This document shows positions 1 through 8,419 of a DNA stretch of 64,000 nt, in pieces (the first letter of the stretch is position 1; every line of letters starts with the position of its first letter). This stretch comes from an uncultured Ectothiorhodospiraceae bacterium. Lineage in GTDB: Bacteria > Pseudomonadota > Gammaproteobacteria > Nevskiales > Oceanococcaceae. The notes beneath the pieces are model-generated. The model searched no databases, was not told the origin of the DNA, and saw nothing but the letters and a program-made list of their open reading frames with translations. The DNA is taken from contig CAKZQS010000005.1 of the NCBI GenBank assembly GCA_937141935.1, positions 93,128 to 157,127 of the forward strand. The letters run 5' to 3'. Made by a program: the position numbers and the translations under genes.

Positions 1-813
1 CGCGGCGTCGATCCAGAAGCTGATGTCGTGGCAGCCCCAGCCGTTCAGGAAGGACTCGAGCTGCACCGGGTTATCCGGGTCCGACAAATCCCAGATCTCG
101 GTGTAGCCGTTGCCGCCGCCGGGCTGGTTGCCGCCGCCCAGCGAGCCCGCGTTGTACACAATCGGGGTGCCCGGGACGACCCCGACGTTGTGCTGATCCT
201 GCTGCGGCTGCAGCGTGTACAGCGGCTTGGGCCGGCGCGGGTCGGTGATGTCGACCACCGGCAAGCCATCGCTTTCGGTCGCGAAGACGGCGAGCAGCCG
301 GCCGTCCGGGTAGGCGATGGTTTCGGCCCCGCGCAGGCGGTTGTTCAGCACCGCGCCCAGAAAGCGCGGCTCGGCCGGGTTCGAGATGTCGACAATCGTG
401 CCCTCGTCGCCGAAGCCGGACAGAATCGCCAGGCTGCCAAAGACCTCCAGGCCGCCGGACTTGCGCACCTCGCTCGGCGAGCCGGCCAGAAACTCCAGGC
501 CGAAGTCGCTGGCCGCGGTGGCCGGCCGCGGCGGCGGCGCCCAGAAGGGCGGCAGTTCGGCCACGGCGGGCGGATGCGAGGCGGTGGCGAAACCAAAGGC
601 CGGGTGTGGGGCCAGGCGGGGGTCGCGCCACAGTTCGGGGCCGGCCACGAAGGGCCCGACATCCACCAGCGCCGCACGCGCGGTGGCCGCCGTGCCACCG
701 GCCTCGGCGGCCCGCCCGCCGTTGCAGGCGCTGAGCAGCAGCAGCGCGGCCAGCGGCCATAGCCGTGGGAGCGGTCGCGCAGCGCGGCCCATGAATTTGG
801 TGCTTTCCATCAT
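1..813 (-). CDS. LVIVD-repeat-like lipoprotein, 3' end beyond window
   Basis: Reads leftward off the window edge, so about 271 residues of its N-terminal part are visible. The start is the ATG at 813, with a second in-frame ATG directly after it. A short basic leader and hydrophobic stretch end in the lipobox LLLLSAC, so it should be an outer-membrane or periplasmic lipoprotein. The mature part contains repeated units such as GTIVDISNPAEPRFLG and LPVVDITDPRRPKPL, and a further IWDLSDPDNPVQL unit, typical of LVIVD/beta-propeller-like secreted proteins. It lies 111 bp downstream of another LVIVD-like gene on the same strand, so the two may be co-transcribed and functionally related. The family has no assigned reaction. 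The fold is inferred from the repeats alone. Confidence 0.75.
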   Translation of the reverse strand, partial: MMESTKFMGRAARPLPRLWPLAALLLLSACNGGRAAEAGGTAATARAALVDVGPFVAGPELWRDPRLAPHPAFGFATASHPPAVAELPPFWAPPPRPATAASDFGLEFLAGSPSEVRKSGGLEVFGSLAILSGFGDEGTIVDISNPAEPRFLGAVLNNRLRGAETIAYPDGRLLAVFATESDGLPVVDITDPRRPKPLYTLQPQQDQHNVGVVPGTPIVYNAGSLGGGNQPGGGNGYTEIWDLSDPDNPVQLESFLNGWGCHDISFWIDAA

Positions 814-924
814 GCGTCTGTCCTTGCCGCCACGGGCATCCTGCCGGCCGCTGAGGGCCTGTCAAAGTGCGAACCTGGCGCCGGGCCGGCATGCGCGCCG
901 CCCGGCCAGCAGGCCCGCCGAGTG

Positions 925-2943
925 TTAGGTCGAGGCCGCGCCCGGGCGTCGCGCTGCTGCCGCTGCCCACCGACGCCGCGCCCCGGCCGCGACCGCCAGC
1001 AGGAACAGCAGCCCCAGCAGGTTCACCGCGCCGCCGCGACCGCTGGCGCGTTGCGGCTGGGGCTGGGGCAGCGGCACCGCGCGCGCGGGCGCCTGCACCA
1101 CCGGCATCGTCTGTTCCGGCGCGGGCAGCGTCACGCTGTAGACATCCACGGCCTCGCGGGTGATATCCGCGGAGGTGCCCCAGTAGGTATAGCTGCCGTC
1201 GCTGTTCTCCTCGAAGGCGAAGATATGCGACACCCACTGCGTGCCGCCTTCGGGCACCCACCAGGCCGTTTCGCGCCACTCGAAGCTGCCGTCCTCGTGT
1301 TCGATGTAATCGACGACCTGCGTGCCCTGCGAATACCAGCCCATGAAGATGCGGTTCTGCCCGGGAATCTGCTGGAAGACATGCGCGGTGCAGAAGGTGC
1401 CGCCGGAAACCCGCGGGGTGGCGCGGTACACGGCCTTGGCACCGTCCGGCGTGCGCGCGTAGGCCGCGTCGGCCAGCTCCGCCAAGGCTTCGGCCGAGGC
1501 CGCTTCGCCGCCGCCGGGATAGCTGCGGAACAGCCGGTCCACCGCGTAGGCATGCACCCCGCCGTTGCCGTTGTCGTTACCGGCGTTGGTGGTCGGGGTC
1601 GGGCAGGTCGCGTCGGGTGGCAGGGCGCCGCCGCCGCGCTCGTCGCTGACCAGCAGGAACTTGCCCGAGTGGGTCAGCTCGGCCTCGTGCGAGATCGCGA
1701 CATCCTCGGCCGGCGGGCGGCCGTTGTTGCCGGCGTGGTTGACGAAGCCGATCAGCTCGATGCCCTCGACGGTGGGCGCGCCGATCTCCAGCCAGCCGCC
1801 CATGGTCAGCGGCTGGCCGTTCTGGCCCAGCACGCAGTCCGTGACCAGCGCGCCGGTCGCAAAGGCGCCCAGCTCGTCCGAGGCGCTGGCGCGCACGCTG
1901 CAGGGCAGCGGCTCGCCGCGCACGGTGTCGTCGCTGTAGTCCTCCGGCGTGCCGTTGTCGTCAAAGGCCCCGGACATATCCAGCAGCACGGTGCCGGTCA
2001 GGCTGGCGCAGGTCAGCCGGTCGTTGGGCTGCAGTTCCAGTTCGTGGCAGGCCCCGGCCGTGCCGCTGGCGTAGGTGCCGCGCACCCAGTCCGGGTCCGG
2101 CCGGTAGCGGTACACCTGCGGGCGGCAGCGCGCGCGCTTGGTGGCCAGGTCGGTGCCCTCGGGGAAATACATGCAGCTCGACAGGTCGACGATCTCAAAG
2201 CCGTCCAGGTCGGTTTGCTCGCTGCGGCTGGGGTCGCGCACATCCGGGCGGTTGGCGATCGACACGGTGTCGGAGGTCGAGGTGTAGGCGATATGCGGCC
2301 GCTGCGGGTCCACGTTGACGGTGTGCGCCTCGCCGATGTGGCTGGTCAGGTGGATCTCGACGGGGTTCTCCAGGTCGGTGATGTCCACGATCTCCAGCCC
2401 GCCCGGCGGCTGCTCGAATCCGGCGGCGGCCAGGGCCACCAGCGGCCCCTGGTCGTGGCAACGGCCCGGGGCGTCGGTCGCGTCCAGCAGCAGCTGCGGC
2501 CGCGCGCGGCTGGCCAGCCCGCGCCAGTCGGTGTTGAAGAGCACATCGCCCTTGGGCGTGACCTCGACGTCGTGCTGCAGCGCCAGCGCGGCGGAGGGGT
2601 CCGTGATGCAGGCCGCGGAACCGTGCGCGGACACGAAGGAGGGGTCGAGCTCGCCGTCGACGGTCAGCCGGTAAATGACCTGGCCGCCCTCGTTGGGCCC
2701 GATCGCCAGCGTGCCGGCGGCCATGTAGTAGTCGCCGTCGACGCGGAAATAATCCAGGTCGGAGTGCGGGTTGGCGCTGTTGAGCGAGGTGAAGACCTCC
2801 CACACCGCGCCCTCACCGCCGGAGATGGTGGTGCTGGCGGTCGGCGCGTTGACCACACCCAGCTCGCCGGGTCCGTGATCCGCGGACGCGACGCCGCTGG
2901 CGAGCAGCGCCAGCAAGAGCGCGATCGGGTGTGGTGCAGGCAT
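925..2943 (-). CDS. Secreted LVIVD-like protein with C-terminal Gly-rich/TM/Arg anchor
   Basis: A 672-residue exported protein. The ATG at 2943 follows a GAGAGAACA purine stretch and opens a standard signal peptide (hydrophobic core, cleavage near ASA-DHG). Units such as LEIVDITDLENPVEI indicate a repeat or propeller domain of the LVIVD type. Several cysteines in the mature part could form disulfides. The last ~45 residues form a tripartite sorting tail: low-complexity linker with GRGGA, hydrophobic segment (LLGLLFLLAVAA), then an arginine-rich end. That arrangement resembles GlyGly-CTERM-type signals and recurs in three other proteins of the window. Its function is unknown. It is probably transcribed with the lipoprotein gene downstream. 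Confidence 0.75.
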   Translation of the reverse strand: MPAPHPIALLLALLASGVASADHGPGELGVVNAPTASTTISGGEGAVWEVFTSLNSANPHSDLDYFRVDGDYYMAAGTLAIGPNEGGQVIYRLTVDGELDPSFVSAHGSAACITDPSAALALQHDVEVTPKGDVLFNTDWRGLASRARPQLLLDATDAPGRCHDQGPLVALAAAGFEQPPGGLEIVDITDLENPVEIHLTSHIGEAHTVNVDPQRPHIAYTSTSDTVSIANRPDVRDPSRSEQTDLDGFEIVDLSSCMYFPEGTDLATKRARCRPQVYRYRPDPDWVRGTYASGTAGACHELELQPNDRLTCASLTGTVLLDMSGAFDDNGTPEDYSDDTVRGEPLPCSVRASASDELGAFATGALVTDCVLGQNGQPLTMGGWLEIGAPTVEGIELIGFVNHAGNNGRPPAEDVAISHEAELTHSGKFLLVSDERGGGALPPDATCPTPTTNAGNDNGNGGVHAYAVDRLFRSYPGGGEAASAEALAELADAAYARTPDGAKAVYRATPRVSGGTFCTAHVFQQIPGQNRIFMGWYSQGTQVVDYIEHEDGSFEWRETAWWVPEGGTQWVSHIFAFEENSDGSYTYWGTSADITREAVDVYSVTLPAPEQTMPVVQAPARAVPLPQPQPQRASGRGGAVNLLGLLFLLAVAAGARRRWAAAAARRPGAAST

Positions 2944-3065
2944 TGTGTTCTCTCTCCAGGCCAGTCTCTGGCAGCCCGCGGGCGGCAAGCAGCGCGCGCG
3001 GACAACATCCCCAAGTTCTTGCAATATTTCAGACTCGCCACGGTGAAGCAAATTTCGAGCCTGTT

Positions 3066-4640
3066 TTGACCAGCCTCCGCGGCCCGGCCAGGGCCAAGCC
3101 CCCGCCGCCAGCGCCCCTGCGGCAGACGCGCGGCCGGCGCCGCGTCTGCCGCCAGCCCCGGGCTGCCACCTGGCCCGGCGCGGCCGGGCAAGTCGCCGCG
3201 CTGCTGCTGGCCGGGGCACCGGGCAGCGTGCAGGCGCACGGCTTTGGCCAGCTGTACACGCTGCCGGTGCCGGTGTGGCTGTACCTCTATGGCTCCGCGG
3301 CCTCGCTGGCACTGTCCTTCGCCATCATCGGGCTGGTGGTCACGCAGCAGCACCTGCGCACCGAGGCCCAGCGCCGGCCCATCGACCACACCCGCGGCGC
3401 CCGGCTGATCCAGCATCGCCGCACGCTGGCGCTGCTGCGCGCGCTGGGGCTGCTGGCGCTGGGGCTGTGCATCGTCGCGGGCTTCTGGGGCAGCAGCGAC
3501 CCCTATCGCAACCTGGCGATGACGCTGTTCTGGATCCTGTTCGTGCTGGGCTATGCCTATGCCACCGCGCTCACAGGCAACTCCTATGCGCTGCTCAACC
3601 CCTGGCGCACCCTGTGCGACGGCCTGGCCCGCGCCCGGCCCGCGGGGCTGGCGGCGCGCCTGCCGGCGCGCCGGCCGTGGCGCTATGGCTACTGGCCGGC
3701 GGTGGGGCTGTATCTGGGCTTTGTCTGGTTCGAGCTCTTCGGCGGCGGCCGACCCGCGGACCTGGCCGCCGCGCTGCTGGGCTATACGCTGCTGAACATC
3801 GCCGGCGCGGCGCTCTGGGGGCGCCGCGACTGGTTTCGCCATGCCGAGTTCTTCAGCGTGATGTTCACGCTGATCGGGCGGATGGCCCCGCTGACCCGGC
3901 GCACGGACCGCCCCGGCCTGGCGCTGGCCTGGCGCCCACCGCTGCTGGGGCTGCTGCGGCCGCCGGCGGCGCAATGGAGCCTGCTGGTCTTCGTGCTCTG
4001 CATGCTGGCCGCCACGGCCTTCGACGGCATCAAGTCCACGCTGCCCTATGTGCGGCTCTACTGGGAGGGCCTGGCCGGCCTGCTCGCGCCCTGGCTGCCG
4101 GACAACGCCGTGGCCCGCACCCGCCTGCTGCGCGAGCTGTACCCCTATTGGCAAAGCCTGATGCTGCTGCTGGCGCCCGCCCTGTACCTGGCCGTATACC
4201 TGCTGTTCATCCAGCTCACACGCTGGGTCACGCGCAGCCGCATGGGCCTGGGTGAGATGGCGCTGCGCTTTGCGCTGACGCTGGTGCCGATCGCCTTTGT
4301 GTACAGCGTGAGCCACTACTTCACGCTGATCGTCACCCAGGGCGCGCAGATCTTCAGCCTGCTCTCGGACCCGCTGGGGCGCGGCTGGGACCTGTTCGGC
4401 ACGGCGGCCTACAAGCCGCGCTGGCTGCCCGACCCGGGCGCCGTCTGGCACATCCAGGTCGGCCTGATCCTGCTGGGGCACATCGCCAGCGTGTACCTCG
4501 CCCACCTGGAGGCGCTGCGCATATTCGGCAGCCAGCGCCGCGCCGCGCTGAGCCAGTTGCCGATGCTGCTGCTGATGGTGGCGCTGACCACTGCCGGCCT
4601 GTGGATCCTGTCGCTGCCCATCAGCCCGCGCGCCGGCTGA
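3066..4640 (+). CDS. Polytopic membrane protein (FedA-like family), start uncertain
   Basis: An integral membrane protein with about ten hydrophobic segments. After a hydrophobic export segment the mature N-terminus would be AHGFGQLYTLPVPVWLY. I recognise this AHG-(F/L)G..DLPVP pattern from membrane proteins often labelled fenitrothion hydrolase in databases; that label should not be read as a function here. No catalytic motif is evident. The reading frame is open from 2931, but an ATG there would overlap the promoter region of the divergent gene. The TTG at 3066 is a compromise that keeps the signal peptide, and I see no convincing ribosome-binding site. It converges on nhaC, with a hairpin at the shared 3' end. 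Confidence 0.6.
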   Translation: MTSLRGPARAKPPPPAPLRQTRGRRRVCRQPRAATWPGAAGQVAALLLAGAPGSVQAHGFGQLYTLPVPVWLYLYGSAASLALSFAIIGLVVTQQHLRTEAQRRPIDHTRGARLIQHRRTLALLRALGLLALGLCIVAGFWGSSDPYRNLAMTLFWILFVLGYAYATALTGNSYALLNPWRTLCDGLARARPAGLAARLPARRPWRYGYWPAVGLYLGFVWFELFGGGRPADLAAALLGYTLLNIAGAALWGRRDWFRHAEFFSVMFTLIGRMAPLTRRTDRPGLALAWRPPLLGLLRPPAAQWSLLVFVLCMLAATAFDGIKSTLPYVRLYWEGLAGLLAPWLPDNAVARTRLLRELYPYWQSLMLLLAPALYLAVYLLFIQLTRWVTRSRMGLGEMALRFALTLVPIAFVYSVSHYFTLIVTQGAQIFSLLSDPLGRGWDLFGTAAYKPRWLPDPGAVWHIQVGLILLGHIASVYLAHLEALRIFGSQRRAALSQLPMLLLMVALTTAGLWILSLPISPRAG

Positions 4641-4663
4641 GGCGGCCTGGCTTCAGGCCGCCT
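4640..4663. terminator. Inverted repeat between convergent genes (likely bidirectional terminator)
   Basis: A perfect 10-bp stem (AGGCGGCCTG / CAGGCCGCCT) with a 4-nt GCTT loop overlaps the stop codons of the membrane-protein gene and of convergent nhaC. There is no T-run, so rho-independent activity is plausible but unproven. Confidence 0.55.
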
Positions 4664-6152
4664 GCGCGGAGCTGGCGCCCGGCGCCGCAGGTGCAGCAGT
4701 GGGCGTCTGCCAGCGCAGGCTGCGCCCGGTGGCGATGTACCAGGCGGAAATCACCGGGCTGGCCAGGTTGAAGATGCAAAAGGGCAGGTAGGCCCAGGTG
4801 GCCACGCCCAGCGTGGCGGCCATGAAGGCGCCGCAGGTGTTCCAGGGCACCAGCACCGAGGTCACGGTGCCGAAGTCCTCGCTGGTGCGCGACAGCGTTT
4901 CCGGGCGCAGCCCGCGGCGCTGGACCTCCTCGGCGTACATGCGCGAGGACACCACCAGCGACACGTATTGGTCCCCGGCCACCACATTGCCCAGCAGGGC
5001 GGTGGCGCCCACGCCGTAGAGGATCGACTGCTTCTTGCGGAACCAGCCCAGCACCGCCGCCAGCAGCCGCGCCATACAGCCGGAGCGCTCCATCATGCCG
5101 CCAAAAAACATCGCCGCGATGATCAGCCACAGCGTCGTCAGCATGCTCTCCATGCCGCCGCGCGACAGCAGATCATCGGCCACCTCGCTGCCAGTCTGCG
5201 CGGTGTAGCCGGTGGCCGCCGCGGCCCAGTAGTCCTTCAGCGCGCCGGGCAGGCCCGCCTCGCCGGCGCCCTGCAGCAGCACGCCGAACACGGCACCGAT
5301 CAGCACCGAGGCCAGGATGGCCACCAGCGCCGGCACGCGGGCGTAGGCCATCGCGAACAGCGCGATGAAGGGCAGCAGCAGCCACAGTGAGATCGCGTAG
5401 TTCGACTGCAGGGCCTGCGTCAACGCGGCCAGGCCATCGGCATCCGCCTGCCCCGCCCCGAGCACGCTGGCGCCGGTGAAGAACACGATGGCCACGCCCA
5501 GCGCCGGCACCGTGGTCCACAGCAGGTAGCGCACATGGCGGAACAGCGGCGTGCCGGCCAGCGCGGCCGCAAGGTTGGTGGTGTCCGACAGCGGCGAGAG
5601 CTTGTCGCCGAAATACACCCCGGAGATGATCGCCCCGGCCGTCATTGGCAGCGACAGCTCGGAGGCCACCGCCACGCCCATCAGCGCGATGCCCACCGTG
5701 CCGGCCGTGGTCCAGGAACTGCCGACGACCACCGCCACCACCGCGCTGATCAGCAGCGTGGCGAGGTAGAAATAGGCCGGGTCCAGCACCTGGCTGCCGT
5801 AGACGATCAGCGTCGGGATGATGCCGGCGGCCATCCACACGCCGATCAGCGAGCCGATGGCGAGCAGAATCATCATCGGCATCGCCGCGCGCGCCATCGT
5901 TTGCGCCACGGCGGTTTCCAGCTGGGCCCAGCGCACGCCGCCGGCCACCCCGACGGCGGCGGCAGCACAGCCGGCCAGGATCAGGCAGAGCTGTACCGGC
6001 CCGCCTATCGCGCCATCGCCGAACAGCCACAGCGCGGCAACCAGCAGCATGACCAGCAGGCCAATGGGCGCCAGCGCCCAGCCCAGGCTCAGCGCGGGAA
6101 GACTCGCGGCGTCGGCCGGCGTGGCCTCGGGCGCTTGGGGCAGGACGGACAT
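4653..6152 (-). CDS. nhaC: NhaC-family Na+/H+ antiporter
   Basis: A 499-residue inner-membrane antiporter with about 11-12 hydrophobic segments. The diagnostic stretch GVYFGDKLSPLSDTTNLAA matches the GDK-SPLSDTTN signature of NhaC antiporters, and the preceding SSWTTAGTVGIALMG is also typical. Family members exchange sodium for protons, and some relatives carry malate/lactate or amino acids, so the exact ion is not certain. The ATG at 6152 is chosen because the longer open frame upstream is the tail of the preceding gene. Only seven bases separate it from the stop of the upstream M14 peptidase gene, which suggests co-transcription. The product ends in an Ala/Pro-rich cytoplasmic tail. Confidence 0.85.
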   Translation of the reverse strand: MSVLPQAPEATPADAASLPALSLGWALAPIGLLVMLLVAALWLFGDGAIGGPVQLCLILAGCAAAAVGVAGGVRWAQLETAVAQTMARAAMPMMILLAIGSLIGVWMAAGIIPTLIVYGSQVLDPAYFYLATLLISAVVAVVVGSSWTTAGTVGIALMGVAVASELSLPMTAGAIISGVYFGDKLSPLSDTTNLAAALAGTPLFRHVRYLLWTTVPALGVAIVFFTGASVLGAGQADADGLAALTQALQSNYAISLWLLLPFIALFAMAYARVPALVAILASVLIGAVFGVLLQGAGEAGLPGALKDYWAAAATGYTAQTGSEVADDLLSRGGMESMLTTLWLIIAAMFFGGMMERSGCMARLLAAVLGWFRKKQSILYGVGATALLGNVVAGDQYVSLVVSSRMYAEEVQRRGLRPETLSRTSEDFGTVTSVLVPWNTCGAFMAATLGVATWAYLPFCIFNLASPVISAWYIATGRSLRWQTPTAAPAAPGASSAQAA

Positions 6153-6159
6153 GGCGGGC

Positions 6160-8283
6160 TCAGCCGCGTGCGGCCGCGGCCCGGCGCCGCGCCAGCGCGC
6201 CCAGCAGCAGGAGCAACAGGCCGGTGCCGCCGACCGCGCCGCCACGGGCCGGGTCGGCGTTCAATCGCGAGGCGCTGGGGGCGGGGGGCTGGCTTGCGCG
6301 GCTTGCCGGCAGCGCCGGCAGCGCGCGGTGCAGCAGCGCGCCGTTCAGGGCGTTGGCAAACACGATGTAGCCGGTGTCGAGCACGCCGTAGCCGTTCAGG
6401 CCAAAACCGATGTTGGGGTCGCTGTTGTCCGGTGTGGGCAAGAGCACGCCGATGATGCGCACGCGGCCCGCGCCCAGTGCAATCTCGCCCACGGAGGTCT
6501 GCCCCGCGCCGGACACCCCGGCGGTCGTGCCCCCGGCGGCCTCCCAGGCGCCCTGCTCCACCCGCCAGGCCGGCACGTTGGGGTCGCTGCCCTCGACGCG
6601 CAGGCCGATGGTGGCCGTCTCGGTGTTCAGCCAGGAGATCTCGCGGATGCCGGCGGCCAGCGGGTGGGCGCGGTCGTAGCTGACCTTGCCGCCGTTATCC
6701 AGCCGCACGCTGACGGCCTCGGCGCCGATCTGCGGCAGCAGCCCGGGCAGCAGCGCCAGCGCGGCATCGGTCAGCACCAGGTTGCCGCCGGCCCGCACGT
6801 AGGCCTCCAGAGCGCCCAGCGCCGCGGCGTCGCCGGCCAGCCCATCGGTGATCAGCACCAGCGAGTCCGGCATGCCGGCGGCGATGTCCGCCACGGCACT
6901 GCGCGGCGCGGCCGTGAGCTGGCCGTCGAAGTGGGCTTCGAGGTCGCGGAAGAAATCGGCAGCGCTGACCTTCACCCCGGTACGCACCGGGTCGGCAATG
7001 CGCGGGGCGTCATCGATGTGGACCACCCGCCCGGCGGCCAGGCGTGTCTCGTGCTCGATGACGGCCTGCTCGAGCATGCCGGCCAGGATGCCGCGCACCG
7101 TGTCGCGGTAGTACTGCATGACCTCGGGCCGCGCGGTCAGCGAGTTGACGCCGGGCGAGAGCAAGAAGTTGTAGAGCTCAATCGTGGACAGCGAGGCCGC
7201 GCCGCCGCCCTCGATCTGCGAAATCCAGTCGCCCAGGAAGCCCGTGCCCGAGGAGGTCGATTCCGAGGCGATGCTGCCGAACTCGGAAGAAGCCGTCAGC
7301 ACGGTGGGCGCCACACCGCCGGTGACGGTGTTGATCAGGTCGCTGACCACGCTGCCCTCCAGGGCCGCGCGCACGGCGTCGTGCACGGCCTCGCCCTGGT
7401 AGCGCTGGTTCAGCGCCTGCGCTAGGTCGAACTGACCCGAGCTGAGCATCACCCAGGCCGCCGCGTCGGTGACCTCGCCGTGGATGTCGACGGCGACCTG
7501 GATGTCACCGGTGGCGGCCAGCTCGCGCACGAAATCCACGAAGGCGATGGACTCGGGCTCGCTGATCGGGCCGGAGGGGTGCGAGATCCCGCGCCAGGGC
7601 GCCTGCCGGTTCAGGTCGGTGCCCAGGCCCAGGTCCGAGGCGCCGGACACCGGGCCCGCACCATTCTGGCGCACCCAGAAGTAGGCCCCGCCCCCGGTTT
7701 GCACATGGTCGTGGTCGCCGGCCGTCCAGCCGTCGGGGTTGATGAAGGTCTGAATCAGGCGCACGCGGTCCAGCAGCGCCGCGCGCTCGGGGTCGGCGCC
7801 GATGACCAGGTCCTCGACATAGCGCACCGCGCCCTCGCGGCCGCCCGGCTCATTGCCGTGCACCGACTGGTTGACCAGCACGATCTTGCGCTCGGCCAGC
7901 GGGATCGGCGAATCCGGCGCGGTGACCTCGATGACGTGCAGCGGCAGGCCATCGGCCGAGCCCTGGCCGAACTCGCGGAAGGTGATCCAGTCCGGGTAGG
8001 CGGCGGCCAGGGCCTGCATGCCCAGCACCATCTCCCGGTGGGTCAGCCCGCCGATCGAATTCAGCGGCTCGGCGAACACCCGCCCGCCACACAGCGCCAC
8101 CGGCACCGGGGGCGCGCAGACCGGCCCGGCGGCCAGGGCCGCGGGCGCCGGCCCCAGCAGCAGACCCAGCAGCAGGCCCGCCGGAGCCGCCACGCGGCCC
8201 GTCGCAAGCCGCAGGGAATGCCGCGCGGCGGGCCGACGGGCGGCCGTGGGCGCCCGCAAGGCGCGTCGTAGCGTTGTGATCAT
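6160..8283 (-). CDS. Secreted M14-family zinc carboxypeptidase with C-terminal anchor
   Basis: A 707-residue exported metallopeptidase. A long signal peptide ends near residue 52. The M14 zinc site is visible as HGNE (H142, E145) plus H268 in VDIHGE, and the catalytic glutamate is probably E369 in STIEL. A second domain follows, with a GATase1/ThuA-like look (a stretch on an aspartate-rich day-to-day propeller is not seen). The C-terminus has the tripartite tail: DPARGGAVGG, a leucine-rich membrane segment and an Arg/Ala end. The ATG at 8283 has an upstream AGGG at good spacing; an ATG five codons earlier (8298) is an alternative. nhaC follows after seven bases. It presumably trims peptides or peptidoglycan-derived substrates at the cell envelope; the substrate is not inferable. 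Confidence 0.82.
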   Translation of the reverse strand: MITTLRRALRAPTAARRPAARHSLRLATGRVAAPAGLLLGLLLGPAPAALAAGPVCAPPVPVALCGGRVFAEPLNSIGGLTHREMVLGMQALAAAYPDWITFREFGQGSADGLPLHVIEVTAPDSPIPLAERKIVLVNQSVHGNEPGGREGAVRYVEDLVIGADPERAALLDRVRLIQTFINPDGWTAGDHDHVQTGGGAYFWVRQNGAGPVSGASDLGLGTDLNRQAPWRGISHPSGPISEPESIAFVDFVRELAATGDIQVAVDIHGEVTDAAAWVMLSSGQFDLAQALNQRYQGEAVHDAVRAALEGSVVSDLINTVTGGVAPTVLTASSEFGSIASESTSSGTGFLGDWISQIEGGGAASLSTIELYNFLLSPGVNSLTARPEVMQYYRDTVRGILAGMLEQAVIEHETRLAAGRVVHIDDAPRIADPVRTGVKVSAADFFRDLEAHFDGQLTAAPRSAVADIAAGMPDSLVLITDGLAGDAAALGALEAYVRAGGNLVLTDAALALLPGLLPQIGAEAVSVRLDNGGKVSYDRAHPLAAGIREISWLNTETATIGLRVEGSDPNVPAWRVEQGAWEAAGGTTAGVSGAGQTSVGEIALGAGRVRIIGVLLPTPDNSDPNIGFGLNGYGVLDTGYIVFANALNGALLHRALPALPASRASQPPAPSASRLNADPARGGAVGGTGLLLLLLGALARRRAAAARG

Positions 8284-8366
8284 GACCGTCCCTGTCATCC
8301 GTCAATGCCGCCCGGAAACCAGCCGGGGGCGAGGGTGCGAAAGCCGTGGCGCCACACGAACCCCGG

Positions 8367-8397
8367 CCGCGACCGCGACCGCGACCGCGACCGCGAC
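8367..8397. repeat. Tandem hexamer (CCGCGA)x5
   Basis: Five uninterrupted copies of CCGCGA plus one base lie between the start of the M14 peptidase gene and the end of the TonB receptor gene on the same strand. It is a simple-sequence tract, likely prone to slippage and possibly length-variable between strains. No protein-coding role is apparent. Confidence 0.85.
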
Positions 8398-8419
8398 AGG
8401 GGCCCGCGCGACGACCGGC

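Noticed and set aside
922..3069. Long open frame on the plus strand, antisense to the LVIVD-like gene
   Set aside because: A shadow of GC-rich coding on the other strand. It has no recognisable domain or start signal, while the minus-strand frame has a signal peptide and repeats.
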